Origin: JBNKFQ01 sp050289385
GTDB taxonomy: Bacteria > Pseudomonadota > Gammaproteobacteria > Pseudomonadales > Porticoccaceae
Direction of reading: 5' to 3'
Length of the DNA stretch: 5,825 bases
Assembly (NCBI GenBank): GCA_050289385.1
Contig: JBNKFQ010000129.1
Span: 1 to 5,825, forward strand
Under the pieces are notes generated by a model. The model worked only from the letters and a program-made list of their open reading frames with translations, did no database searches and was not told the DNA's origin. Of this stretch, positions 1-5,825 are shown one piece after another; position 1 is the first letter of the stretch; every line of letters begins with the position of its first letter. A program made the position numbers and the translations under genes.

Positions 1-3000
1 GGAAATATCTGCCAAGGTTATCAAACAACGATGCGGTAAACGCCCCATGGTATGTAGAAGGGTTGCCTGGAGGTACAGTATCGAACACATTTTTGATACT
101 GAAAGTTATATCAACATCTTCTCTCGCAGCGTAATTTACAAATATATCGTGATATGTCCGGGATGAGACATAGTATTCATCATAGTATTCCAGCGGAACT
201 TGCACATCTACTGCCGATCTGTCTATATAGCGTGTTAGCCAGTTAACTCTGAAAGAATCTTGTGTATAACCCAGCTCTATGTTTACACGCCAATCTGGAT
301 TGCCGAATTCACCATCGTTGATCAGCAGAGTTGAAGAATCCTGAGCATCCACCAGCTCTTCAAGCTCCATCAAGTAAGTACCATTAACCCTTACATCGAA
401 CTCGCCAGGCAGGCTGCCGATTAGACTACCAAAATTGTATGCAAGTTGAAAATCAATCCCCTTGGCTGACAGTTCACCAATATTTATTTCACTGAGATCA
501 AGCTCTTCAATTGCAAAATCACTGCCGCGAGTAATCAAAGGACAAAATGGGTTGTTTATCGTTGCGGAATCAACACACTTGTCAACAATCTGCTGTGCTT
601 GCAATGAATTAATGGCATTTTCAATGGTTATTTGCCAGTAATCGACTGAAACACTTAAACCATCAGCGAACCCGGGAGTGTATACCATGCCCACAGTTAT
701 TGAATCAGAAGTTTCCTCCTGAAGATCAGGATTACCCCCAACAAAGTTATTGTGGCCAAACAATTTACTTGGATCTTCCCACCCAACCGGAATACCCAGT
801 GCGGCACAGTTGGCTGCCCTGGTCGGATTACCTCCGATCGAATCAATATCACATGGGTCGATTTCTCCACCACCAATGTAAGTACCCGGATTAAACAATT
901 CGTTCAGGTTCGGGGCGCGAACACTGCGAGATCGAGTAGTTCGAAAACGAAGATCTTCGAACGGCATCCAGTCACCACCGATTTTCCAGGCAGTCGTATT
1001 GCCAATGGTGCTGTAATCTGAAAAACGTACTGCTGCTTCAAGGTTGAGTGTTTTGGCAAAAGTTTTATCCGCCAATATAGGAGCCAGCATTTCCGCATAG
1101 GCCTCTGAAACATCGTATGAGGCACTGGCTGGCTGAAATCCTTTGCGGCCCCAAAAAAGCAGATTCTGAGCTGACAAACCATCATCCCGCGCTGACATTG
1201 TCTCTTTTCGGTATTCACCACCAATTGCAAAGGAAAGCGGACCCGCCGGTAAATCAAACGCATCTCCAGTCAGGTTGGCACCAAATACTTGTTGGGTATT
1301 GGTTATAGTCGATAACCGCTCATACTGAACGTAAGCCAACGCCTCTTCGGTAGCAGCATTTTGACCAAAAATATTTAGCGGTACACAACCGGCTGCCCGC
1401 GCTTCGGCGCTTCGACAAATTGGGTCACCGGTCACCGGATCGGTAATCGCGTCAAGAGCTTCATAGAATCGGCTTTCTATCCGTGTGTTGCTTTGCAAAC
1501 GATCAGAACGGTATTCACCGTACTGGTAGAACGCTTCCCAACGCATCCCGTTATCAAATTCTCCATCCAGGCCGGTTACAACCGTATAGGTATCGCGATT
1601 GATATCGTATTGAAGCGGCCCATGGTCATAATGGGTGCGATCAACCGTCAAGCTGGTCAGGCTATTGGCATCCATCAATGCAGCCAGATCTGCGGGTATA
1701 AACGGATTGTCTCGTGACAGAGACAATCCGTAATCATAGGTCGGTTGTGCAGGGCTCTCGGTATCGGTATGGGCAAAATTGAAATCGGCGAACACGCTAA
1801 CACCGTCCGTCAATTCATAATTCATTGTAACCATACCGGAAAGCGTTTCGACTCCAACCCTTAGCAGGTTCCACTGACCACCATCAAAGCCATCACCACC
1901 TTGCCCCAAAAAGCCGTAGAGCACATCATTTTGTGTTGGACGCAAGTTCGGATCTACCGTGTAACGGGTACCATCAATAATAAATGTACCTGCCGGGTGA
2001 GTTGCAGGTATGCGCCAATCGGCTAATGTAAACCGGTCAGGAATACCGTCATTTGGCCCTGTATTGTCGGGATTTGCCCAATGTACCTTGTTAGTGCGTG
2101 AAAAGTCCCGAGCACTGTACAATGTCTCTTCATCTTTGGTATAGGTAACACCCATACTGATCGAACCGCGATCCTCAGAAAATTTTGTACCGCCAGTCAG
2201 GTTCATAGTGTAGGTTTCTGCATCCCCCTGCGATGAAATCCCTGTACGGGTATTCAGTTCCAGTCCCTCAAAGTCTCTTTTAAGTTGGACGTTGACTACA
2301 CCGGTAACTGCGTCTGCACCGTAAACCGCCGAAGCTCCGCCCGTAATGATATCCACCTTCTCGATCATTGCAGCTGGAATTATCGACAGGTCTACCGCCG
2401 AAGACAGATTCGAGCCGGAAACCCGTCGCCGCCCGTTAATCAGCGTCAAGGTGCGATCATATCCCAGCCCCCGCAAATTAATAAATTGTGCACCTGCATC
2501 CGGGGTACCATACGCATTTGTAGTACCAAGGCCTACTGCTACTGCTGGACTTCGCATTAAGATATCGCCAATATTATTTAGCCCTGATTGTTCAATACCG
2601 TCTTGGCCGATTGACTGAACGGGTGTAGGCGTATCAAAATTAGTACGACTTATCCTGGAACCTGTTACAGTGACTTCTTCTATTTGTTGATCTCTTGATT
2701 TATCTTCCAAACGACGGGCTTCATCTGAGCCCTCTTTTACCAAAACAACATTCTCAGCTGTCATTTCGTAAACCAGACCCGTATTTTTTAACATCGTGTC
2801 CAGCGCACTGGTTATTGTGTATTCCCCCTGAAGGGCGTGAACCAGAATATTTTCTCCTACTTCTCGGGGCAATATAATTTGCGTACCCGATTCACGAGAC
2901 AGTTTAACCAGGGCAGAACCAACGTCCTGACCCTCAATGTTGGCAATAAATTTGGGTGACTCTGCATATGAGTTTATTGCACAAAACCCAATCATAGCTG

Positions 3001-3055
3001 GCAAAATACCGTTGATTAATCGGTTTTTTCGAAACCGCTTTTTCTCTGTATTCAT
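1..3055 (-). CDS. TonB-dependent outer-membrane receptor with STN signalling domain (FecA-like), 3' end cut by window
   Basis: The frame is open from 3055 to the window edge (1018 residues). Family role: energised uptake of a ligand across the outer membrane, plus signalling to FecR. Residues 1-31 form a signal peptide: a basic start (KKRFRKNR), a hydrophobic core, and likely cleavage after SYA. Residues about 34-107 match an STN domain. A TonB box lies at 126-132 (IEEVTVT, then GSRI). The plug spans about 140-260, with INLRGLG, TLINGRR and GGASAVYGADAVTGVVN. The rest is beta-barrel, ending at GRYF, close to the usual C-terminus, so about ten residues are probably missing. Cysteine pairs 547/557, 735/750 and 827/838 suit disulfides in extracellular loops. 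Two ATGs are possible (3058, 3055). I chose 3055 because GAGG lies 6 nt upstream of it and only 3 nt from the first. It follows fecI/fecR, as in E. coli. The substrate is unknown; iron chelate is not shown. Confidence 0.95.
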   Translation of the reverse strand, partial: MNTEKKRFRKNRLINGILPAMIGFCAINSYAESPKFIANIEGQDVGSALVKLSRESGTQIILPREVGENILVHALQGEYTITSALDTMLKNTGLVYEMTAENVVLVKEGSDEARRLEDKSRDQQIEEVTVTGSRISRTNFDTPTPVQSIGQDGIEQSGLNNIGDILMRSPAVAVGLGTTNAYGTPDAGAQFINLRGLGYDRTLTLINGRRRVSGSNLSSAVDLSIIPAAMIEKVDIITGGASAVYGADAVTGVVNVQLKRDFEGLELNTRTGISSQGDAETYTMNLTGGTKFSEDRGSISMGVTYTKDEETLYSARDFSRTNKVHWANPDNTGPNDGIPDRFTLADWRIPATHPAGTFIIDGTRYTVDPNLRPTQNDVLYGFLGQGGDGFDGGQWNLLRVGVETLSGMVTMNYELTDGVSVFADFNFAHTDTESPAQPTYDYGLSLSRDNPFIPADLAALMDANSLTSLTVDRTHYDHGPLQYDINRDTYTVVTGLDGEFDNGMRWEAFYQYGEYRSDRLQSNTRIESRFYEALDAITDPVTGDPICRSAEARAAGCVPLNIFGQNAATEEALAYVQYERLSTITNTQQVFGANLTGDAFDLPAGPLSFAIGGEYRKETMSARDDGLSAQNLLFWGRKGFQPASASYDVSEAYAEMLAPILADKTFAKTLNLEAAVRFSDYSTIGNTTAWKIGGDWMPFEDLRFRTTRSRSVRAPNLNELFNPGTYIGGGEIDPCDIDSIGGNPTRAANCAALGIPVGWEDPSKLFGHNNFVGGNPDLQEETSDSITVGMVYTPGFADGLSVSVDYWQITIENAINSLQAQQIVDKCVDSATINNPFCPLITRGSDFAIEELDLSEINIGELSAKGIDFQLAYNFGSLIGSLPGEFDVRVNGTYLMELEELVDAQDSSTLLINDGEFGNPDWRVNIELGYTQDSFRVNWLTRYIDRSAVDVQVPLEYYDEYYVSSRTYHDIFVNYAAREDVDITFSIKNVFDTVPPGNPSTYHGAFTASLFDNLGRYF

Positions 3056-3091
3056 CATATCCCTCGTCCATCAGATTAGAATAGTATTTTT

Positions 3092-3112
3092 GAAACAGCG
3101 GATTTGCGTTTC
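3092..3112. repeat. Imperfect inverted repeat upstream of the receptor gene
   Basis: GAAAC at 3092-3096 is mirrored by GTTTC at 3108-3112, and GC/GC just inside extends the pairing past one bulged A. It begins 37 nt upstream of the receptor ATG. It could be an operator half-site pair or a small 5'-UTR hairpin. The arms are short, so the call is weak. Confidence 0.3.
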
Positions 3113-3155
3113 GACTACTTAACGTTTTAGGTTGAGCATTTCACCGGATTTTTTT

Positions 3156-3179
3156 AAACCTGAAATATAAAACCTGAAA
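3156..3179. repeat. Tandem 10-bp direct repeat, 14-bp period
   Basis: AAACCTGAAA occurs exactly at 3156-3165 and again at 3170-3179, separated by TATA. It is flanked by a T-run on one side and an A-run on the other. A weaker relative (AAACTGATCCTGA) follows at 3181. It lies about 100 bp upstream of the receptor start, so it could be a binding site for a regulator, but chance in AT-rich DNA is possible. Confidence 0.4.
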
Positions 3180-3290
3180 AAAACTGATCCTGATTCAAAC
3201 CAAAGCAGCTTGATTTGAAATTGCAATATTGTCTTCATATGTTTTCAGCACAACTAATCTTCAACTAACCTATCGGACCAAGCCTGTATG

Positions 3291-4358
3291 TCAGCCATTG
3301 CTGCCTGACGCCACAATCACTATGCGGTCAAAATACGTGTTAACTTTAATGGGCAATAGCTGTTCCAGACCAATGAGGGTGGCATCAATTTTTTTGATGT
3401 CCACCCCCGCATAAACACTCAAGTCCATAATAGTACTGTCTTCTATCAATATTTTCTTTTTAGTATAGCGATTCAGTTCTCGCACCACCTTGTATAGAGG
3501 TTCTTTGTAAAACTCGATCAATCCGGTGCGCCAGGCATGCAAACCGTCAATGTTGGTCGGCGCATAGCCAGACATCGTGTTATGGACAACATCGAATTCC
3601 GCGACCCAACCCGCTTGTACACGACGCTGGCTTGGCGATGCTATCTCTACCTCTTCTCCATCCGGTGAGGTCAATATGGGTGCACCAGGAGAGGCTATCT
3701 CCTGAATTTTGTGAAAAGCGACAACACCCTCTGTTACAGCAATTCGGTATTTTTCTGGCAGCTTAAATACACTGAATTTTGTACCCAATACCGTAACCGA
3801 ACGCTCTCCAACGTCCACAATAAACGGGCGTTCTGGATCGGATTTAACATCAAAGAACGCCTCGCCGCGCTCCAGAGTAAGGCGCCGGGCATTATTGGCC
3901 AAATCCACCAGTAACTGGCTTGCGGTATTCAGGGTAATAGTGCTGCCATCAGGCAGGTTGATAGTTCTCTGCTCACCGACGTAGGTTGCGTATCGCTGCA
4001 CGTACTGACTGCCCACACCATGGTCCTCGGCGCCTTTCGGTAGAAATGCCGTAAAACCAACTGCAATTGCCAATATCAAACCTGCCGCTACAGACAATGG
4101 CCGCCAATAGTTGCGAATGTTTTCTGTCAGGCGATATCTGGGCTCGTTGGCTATAGCCAGTATCTGCTCATCGGTTGCCAGATCGGCCATGTCGGCCAAT
4201 ACACTTGTCGTTGCGCTGAAGTCCTCACGAAATGTCGGGTCCTGATCCAAGTTACTATGGATGGCAATTGCTTCCTGCTCGCTGATTTCACCAGAAAAGA
4301 GCTTCACCAGACTTTTGCCGACATTAGCTTTGACGATTGCAGGTTCGCTCCTGTTCAC
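3291..4358 (-). CDS. FecR-family anti-sigma factor / periplasmic signal sensor
   Basis: This is a 355-residue inner-membrane protein that, by family, holds the partner sigma factor in check and receives the signal from the receptor's STN domain. Residues 1-80 are a cytoplasmic segment, the expected sigma-binding part. One transmembrane helix lies at about 87-107, flanked by YWRP and LPKG. The FecR domain covers about 120-215, with the hallmark INLPDGSTITLNT, the RRLTLERGEAFFDV strand and VTVLGTKFSV. A C-terminal DUF4974/STN-like domain runs from about 275 to 350 (GLIEFYKEPLYKVVRELNRY). The start is GTG at 4358, overlapping the sigma stop as GTGA, with GGAGAGGG just upstream, so the two genes should be translationally coupled. 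Length is usual for the family. The N-terminus lacks the tryptophan-rich look of many FecR proteins and is only moderately typical. Confidence 0.93.
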   Translation of the reverse strand: MNRSEPAIVKANVGKSLVKLFSGEISEQEAIAIHSNLDQDPTFREDFSATTSVLADMADLATDEQILAIANEPRYRLTENIRNYWRPLSVAAGLILAIAVGFTAFLPKGAEDHGVGSQYVQRYATYVGEQRTINLPDGSTITLNTASQLLVDLANNARRLTLERGEAFFDVKSDPERPFIVDVGERSVTVLGTKFSVFKLPEKYRIAVTEGVVAFHKIQEIASPGAPILTSPDGEEVEIASPSQRRVQAGWVAEFDVVHNTMSGYAPTNIDGLHAWRTGLIEFYKEPLYKVVRELNRYTKKKILIEDSTIMDLSVYAGVDIKKIDATLIGLEQLLPIKVNTYFDRIVIVASGSNG

Positions 4359-4942
4359 AATCCCTCTCCCTGCCTTTTTATAAGGCGTTCAGCTTGACGG
4401 ATTCTGCCCATGGCATTTGCAAGATAGTGCTCTACCTGTTTTTGGCTCACGCCCATCGCATCGGCCACCTGACGATAGCTCATGTGTTTGAAACGATTCA
4501 AAATAAACGCTTTGCGCCACCTGGGCCGCATTTCCAGAATAACGCTCTTGATAATTTCCAGATCTCTGCTGGCTACTGCGCTGTGTTCGGGACTGATTTC
4601 ATAAACCCGGTCAGCTTCACTTAACTTTTGATTTGCGTTGTAGTTGCGACATACCCTTTTGTGGCGCTCCTGGTCCACAATAATGCTGTTGGCCATGGAA
4701 AGAATAAAAGCGCGATTGCTGCCGGACCGGACCGACATTTTTGCTTCGAGGTCATCAAGACTCATAAGCCGCGCAAACACTTCCTGAACAATGTCTTCCC
4801 GATCTGCCTCTGAGGCCATGTGCCCTCTGATAAAGTGGCGCAGGGCTACGACGTGCTCCTCGAACAGTTCTTGCAGAAACTCTGCTCGTGTCTGGCGCTG
4901 ACGCTTCATCAGGTCAACGATGTTGTCCTTTGGGCTAGTCAT
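4355..4942 (-). CDS. ECF RNA polymerase sigma factor, FecI type
   Basis: This 195-residue extracytoplasmic-function sigma factor should direct RNA polymerase to the receptor promoter when released by the FecR-like protein. Sigma region 2 covers about 26-96, with the region 2.2 core DREDIVQEVFARLMSL and ANSIIVDQERHKR. Sigma region 4 covers about 127-183, with a helix-turn-helix at about 154-173 (MSYRQVADAMGVSQKQVEHYL). There is no long C-terminal extension, so it is a minimal two-domain ECF factor. The start is ATG at 4942. An in-frame TTG at 4945 directly precedes it, and TAA at 4985-4987 closes the frame upstream. No SD sits at normal distance: the only strong one, AGGAGGG at 4967-4973, is about 25 nt away. 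Its TGA overlaps the GTG of the fecR-like gene. FecI-like assignment rests on gene order and sequence style. Confidence 0.93.
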   Translation of the reverse strand: MTSPKDNIVDLMKRQRQTRAEFLQELFEEHVVALRHFIRGHMASEADREDIVQEVFARLMSLDDLEAKMSVRSGSNRAFILSMANSIIVDQERHKRVCRNYNANQKLSEADRVYEISPEHSAVASRDLEIIKSVILEMRPRWRKAFILNRFKHMSYRQVADAMGVSQKQVEHYLANAMGRIRQAERLIKRQGEGL

Positions 4943-5100
4943 CAACAGAGTATATGTCTCTTTCGGCCCTCCTGTATGACATTAACGTCTCAGCCATGGC
5001 AAAACCCCCGGTTGCCACCGGAAAGGCCGACGAGCATTTATTCAGGGAAGAAAAGGCGGCAAACCCGCGTTCCCGGGCGCCAGTGAAGGTTGGCGATACA
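4943..5100 (-). promoter_or_regulatory. Structured 5' leader of the sigma-factor operon
   Basis: About 150 nt of untranslated leader is predicted between the promoter and the sigma start. Three inverted repeats are visible. First, GGCG/CGCC plus CCCG/CGGG at 5055-5081. Second, TGGCAA/TTGCCA at 4997-5017, which conflicts with an alternative CCGG/CCGG hairpin at 5008-5021. Third, a long-range 10-bp helix (two G-U pairs on the minus transcript) between 5021-5030 and 4963-4972; the latter contains most of the AGGAGGG. The helix encloses the middle hairpin and would hide that SD-like element. I do not recognise a known riboswitch family. The pairing is seen by eye; function is inference. Confidence 0.4.
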
Positions 5101-5129
5101 GTTATATTGTAGACGTTCCATATAAACAA
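5101..5129 (-). promoter_or_regulatory. Candidate sigma70 promoter for the sigma/fecR operon
   Basis: Reading the minus strand, TTGTTT (5129-5124) is followed by a 17-bp spacer and TATAAC (5106-5101). This gives three of six matches to the -35 consensus, five of six to the -10, and the ideal spacing. A transcript would begin near 5094, roughly 150 nt before the sigma ATG. The -35 box lies within the distal arm of the upstream terminator hairpin. No Fur-box match was evident. Confidence 0.45.
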
Positions 5130-5158
5130 AAGGCAGGCATACCCTGCCTTTTGTTTTT
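5124..5158 (-). terminator. Rho-independent terminator after the S9 peptidase, possibly bidirectional
   Basis: A perfect 14-bp stem is formed by 5124-5137 and 5143-5156 around the 5-nt loop 5138-5142. The core is GGCAGG/CCTGCC, flanked by A-rich and T-rich arms. On the minus strand it starts 21 nt after the peptidase TAA, and its arm supplies CCTTTTGTTTAT as the U-rich tail. On the plus strand the tail is TTTTGTTTTTGT, so it could also stop transcription entering from the left. Confidence 0.85.
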
Positions 5159-5177
5159 GTCTTTATTTGCCAGGCAT

Positions 5178-5825
5178 TTAGTAATCCAGCTCAAAATCTT
5201 CGGGAGGTTCTACCCCTCTCAAATGCTTGACCAGGTAGTCCCAGGAACGCCGCTTGGAATATCTGGAGCCGCCATGTCCGTCGTTGGGCAAAAACAACAT
5301 ATCAAAATTCTTGTTGGCCTTTTGCAGGGCATCAATCAAGCCAAAAGTCATGGCAACCGGCAGCACGTTGTCCATCATACCGTGCACCAGCAACAGTTTG
5401 CCGCGCAGATTACCTGCGTAGTCAAGCAAATTACCAACTCTCTTGTCATCCTCCAGCTTTGGCCCTTTGTAAAGCCGGTCGTGGAAGAACGATGCCTGCA
5501 GACGAGATTCAACAGCAGGGTTGGCAGATACACCTACCTTATAAAAATCCGGGTAACGCAACATGCCGCTTACCGATGCTGCGGAGCTCCCCAAGGGCGC
5601 CAGACCGACTCTGTCCAAATCCATATAAGGATAACGTTCGGCCAATTGTTTTATGCCAGCGATGCTGTCTTCCTGGCGGGGCACTGAGGTTAAGGCGGCA
5701 TCATTATCTGCCCAGAACTTCCTGTCGCGCATACCATTGCCACGGGTCATAATCATCACCACCACAAAACCCAACTCGGCGAATGCCATTGGAGTCAAGT
5801 ACATCCAACTGGACGATTTATTGTT
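5178..5825 (-). CDS. S9 family prolyl oligopeptidase/DPP-IV-like peptidase, C-terminal catalytic part; 5' end beyond window
   Basis: The window holds the last 215 residues, from the edge to the TAA at 5178. They form an alpha/beta-hydrolase domain of peptidase family S9, which cleaves peptides, often after proline. Hallmarks in order (fragment numbering): AELGFVVVMIMTRGNGMR near the start, then QEDSIAGIKQLAERYPYMDLDRVGL, MLRYPDFYKVGVSANPAVESR, LLLVHGMMDNVLP with likely catalytic Asp152, LPNDGHG with likely His184, and the C-terminal WDYLVKHLRGVEPP. Asp-His spacing is 32, the same as in human DPP-IV (708/740). The odd point is the nucleophile elbow: family members have a GxSxGG motif after RVG, but here it reads LAPLGSSAAS, with Ser80 and Ser81 out of the usual register. 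Other frames do not restore the motif. The enzyme may therefore be altered or inactive. A terminator separates it from the sigma operon. The missing N-terminal part should hold the propeller domain. Confidence 0.88.
   Translation of the reverse strand, partial: NNKSSSWMYLTPMAFAELGFVVVMIMTRGNGMRDRKFWADNDAALTSVPRQEDSIAGIKQLAERYPYMDLDRVGLAPLGSSAASVSGMLRYPDFYKVGVSANPAVESRLQASFFHDRLYKGPKLEDDKRVGNLLDYAGNLRGKLLLVHGMMDNVLPVAMTFGLIDALQKANKNFDMLFLPNDGHGGSRYSKRRSWDYLVKHLRGVEPPEDFELDY

Larger units (their letters stand above)
3056..3290 (-). promoter_or_regulatory. AT-rich gap between fecR-like gene and receptor, presumed receptor promoter region
   Basis: This 235-bp stretch has no credible gene. It should carry the receptor's own promoter, probably recognised by the neighbouring ECF sigma factor, but I found no convincing match to the E. 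coli fecA-type -35/-10 pair. Visible structure: a 10-bp direct repeat AAACCTGAAA (plus strand) at 3156-3165 and 3170-3179, and an imperfect inverted repeat GAAAC/GTTTC at 3092-3112. An SD-like GAGGG sits at 3061-3065 just before the receptor start. There is no GC-rich terminator after the fecR-like stop, so read-through from the sigma/fecR operon is possible. Confidence 0.5.

Noticed and set aside
904..1263. 119-codon minus-strand ORF and several 60-97-codon plus-strand ORFs inside the receptor region
   Set aside because: They overlap the continuous receptor frame, which shows signal peptide, STN, plug and barrel motifs; none of the others has a recognisable motif.
3053..3058. First of two adjacent ATGs as the receptor start
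   Set aside because: Possible, but GAGG is only 3 nt away from it and 6 nt from the second; the difference is a single Met.
3056..3150. FecI-type promoter (GGAAAT / TCCTTT style) before the receptor
   Set aside because: No pair with acceptable matches and 17-bp spacing was found; the ECF promoter of this subgroup may differ.
3146..3183. Terminator between the fecR-like gene and the receptor
   Set aside because: The T-run and A-run could pair, but there is no GC core and the region is far from the fecR stop.
4963..5100. Known riboswitch (c-di-GMP-I, TPP or cobalamin) in the sigma leader
   Set aside because: Fragments such as GGCAAAACC and GGCTGAGA resemble parts of the consensus sequences, but the other required conserved segments are missing.
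4935..5129. 64-codon minus-strand ORF upstream of the sigma gene
   Set aside because: Its ATG lies upstream of the predicted promoter start and next to the terminator hairpin, has no SD, and the product looks non-protein-like; only its last 21 codons are considered, as a possible leader ORF.
5540..5640. Frameshift pair as the cause of the odd peptidase elbow
   Set aside because: Reading the two other frames over this stretch does not restore a GxSxG motif.

Overview
The window looks like a chromosomal segment of a Gram-negative bacterium with moderate GC. The TonB-dependent receptor, its style of N-terminus and the FecI/FecR pair point to Proteobacteria. A marine-type Gammaproteobacterium is my best guess, but this is inference. 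Every confident gene is on the minus strand, so reading order is right to left.

Layout in transcription order: (1) the C-terminal 215 residues of a prolyl-oligopeptidase/DPP-IV-like S9 peptidase (5825-5178), followed by a strong 14-bp terminator hairpin (5156-5124). (2) A 180-bp gap with a sigma70-like promoter whose -35 box lies in the terminator arm, then a leader of about 150 nt rich in inverted repeats. (3) An ECF sigma factor of the FecI type (4942-4355) overlapping by 4 nt with (4) a FecR-type anti-sigma/sensor protein (4358-3291). (5) An AT-rich gap of 235 bp. (6) A large TonB-dependent receptor (3055 to beyond base 1) with a signal peptide, an STN signalling domain, a TonB box, a plug and nearly all of its barrel. 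Only about the last ten residues are likely missing.

The sigma factor, FecR and STN-bearing receptor form a complete cell-surface signalling module in the same order as E. coli fecI-fecR-fecA. By family knowledge, ligand binding at the receptor is relayed through its periplasmic STN domain to FecR, which then lets the sigma factor transcribe the receptor gene. The ligand cannot be read from the sequence. The neighbouring peptidase hints at peptides, but it is separated by a terminator and its nucleophile elbow is abnormal.

The least ordinary parts are the structured leader upstream of the sigma gene, the altered active-site elbow of the peptidase, and short repeats in front of the receptor. 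I did not find a clearly new multi-gene system.
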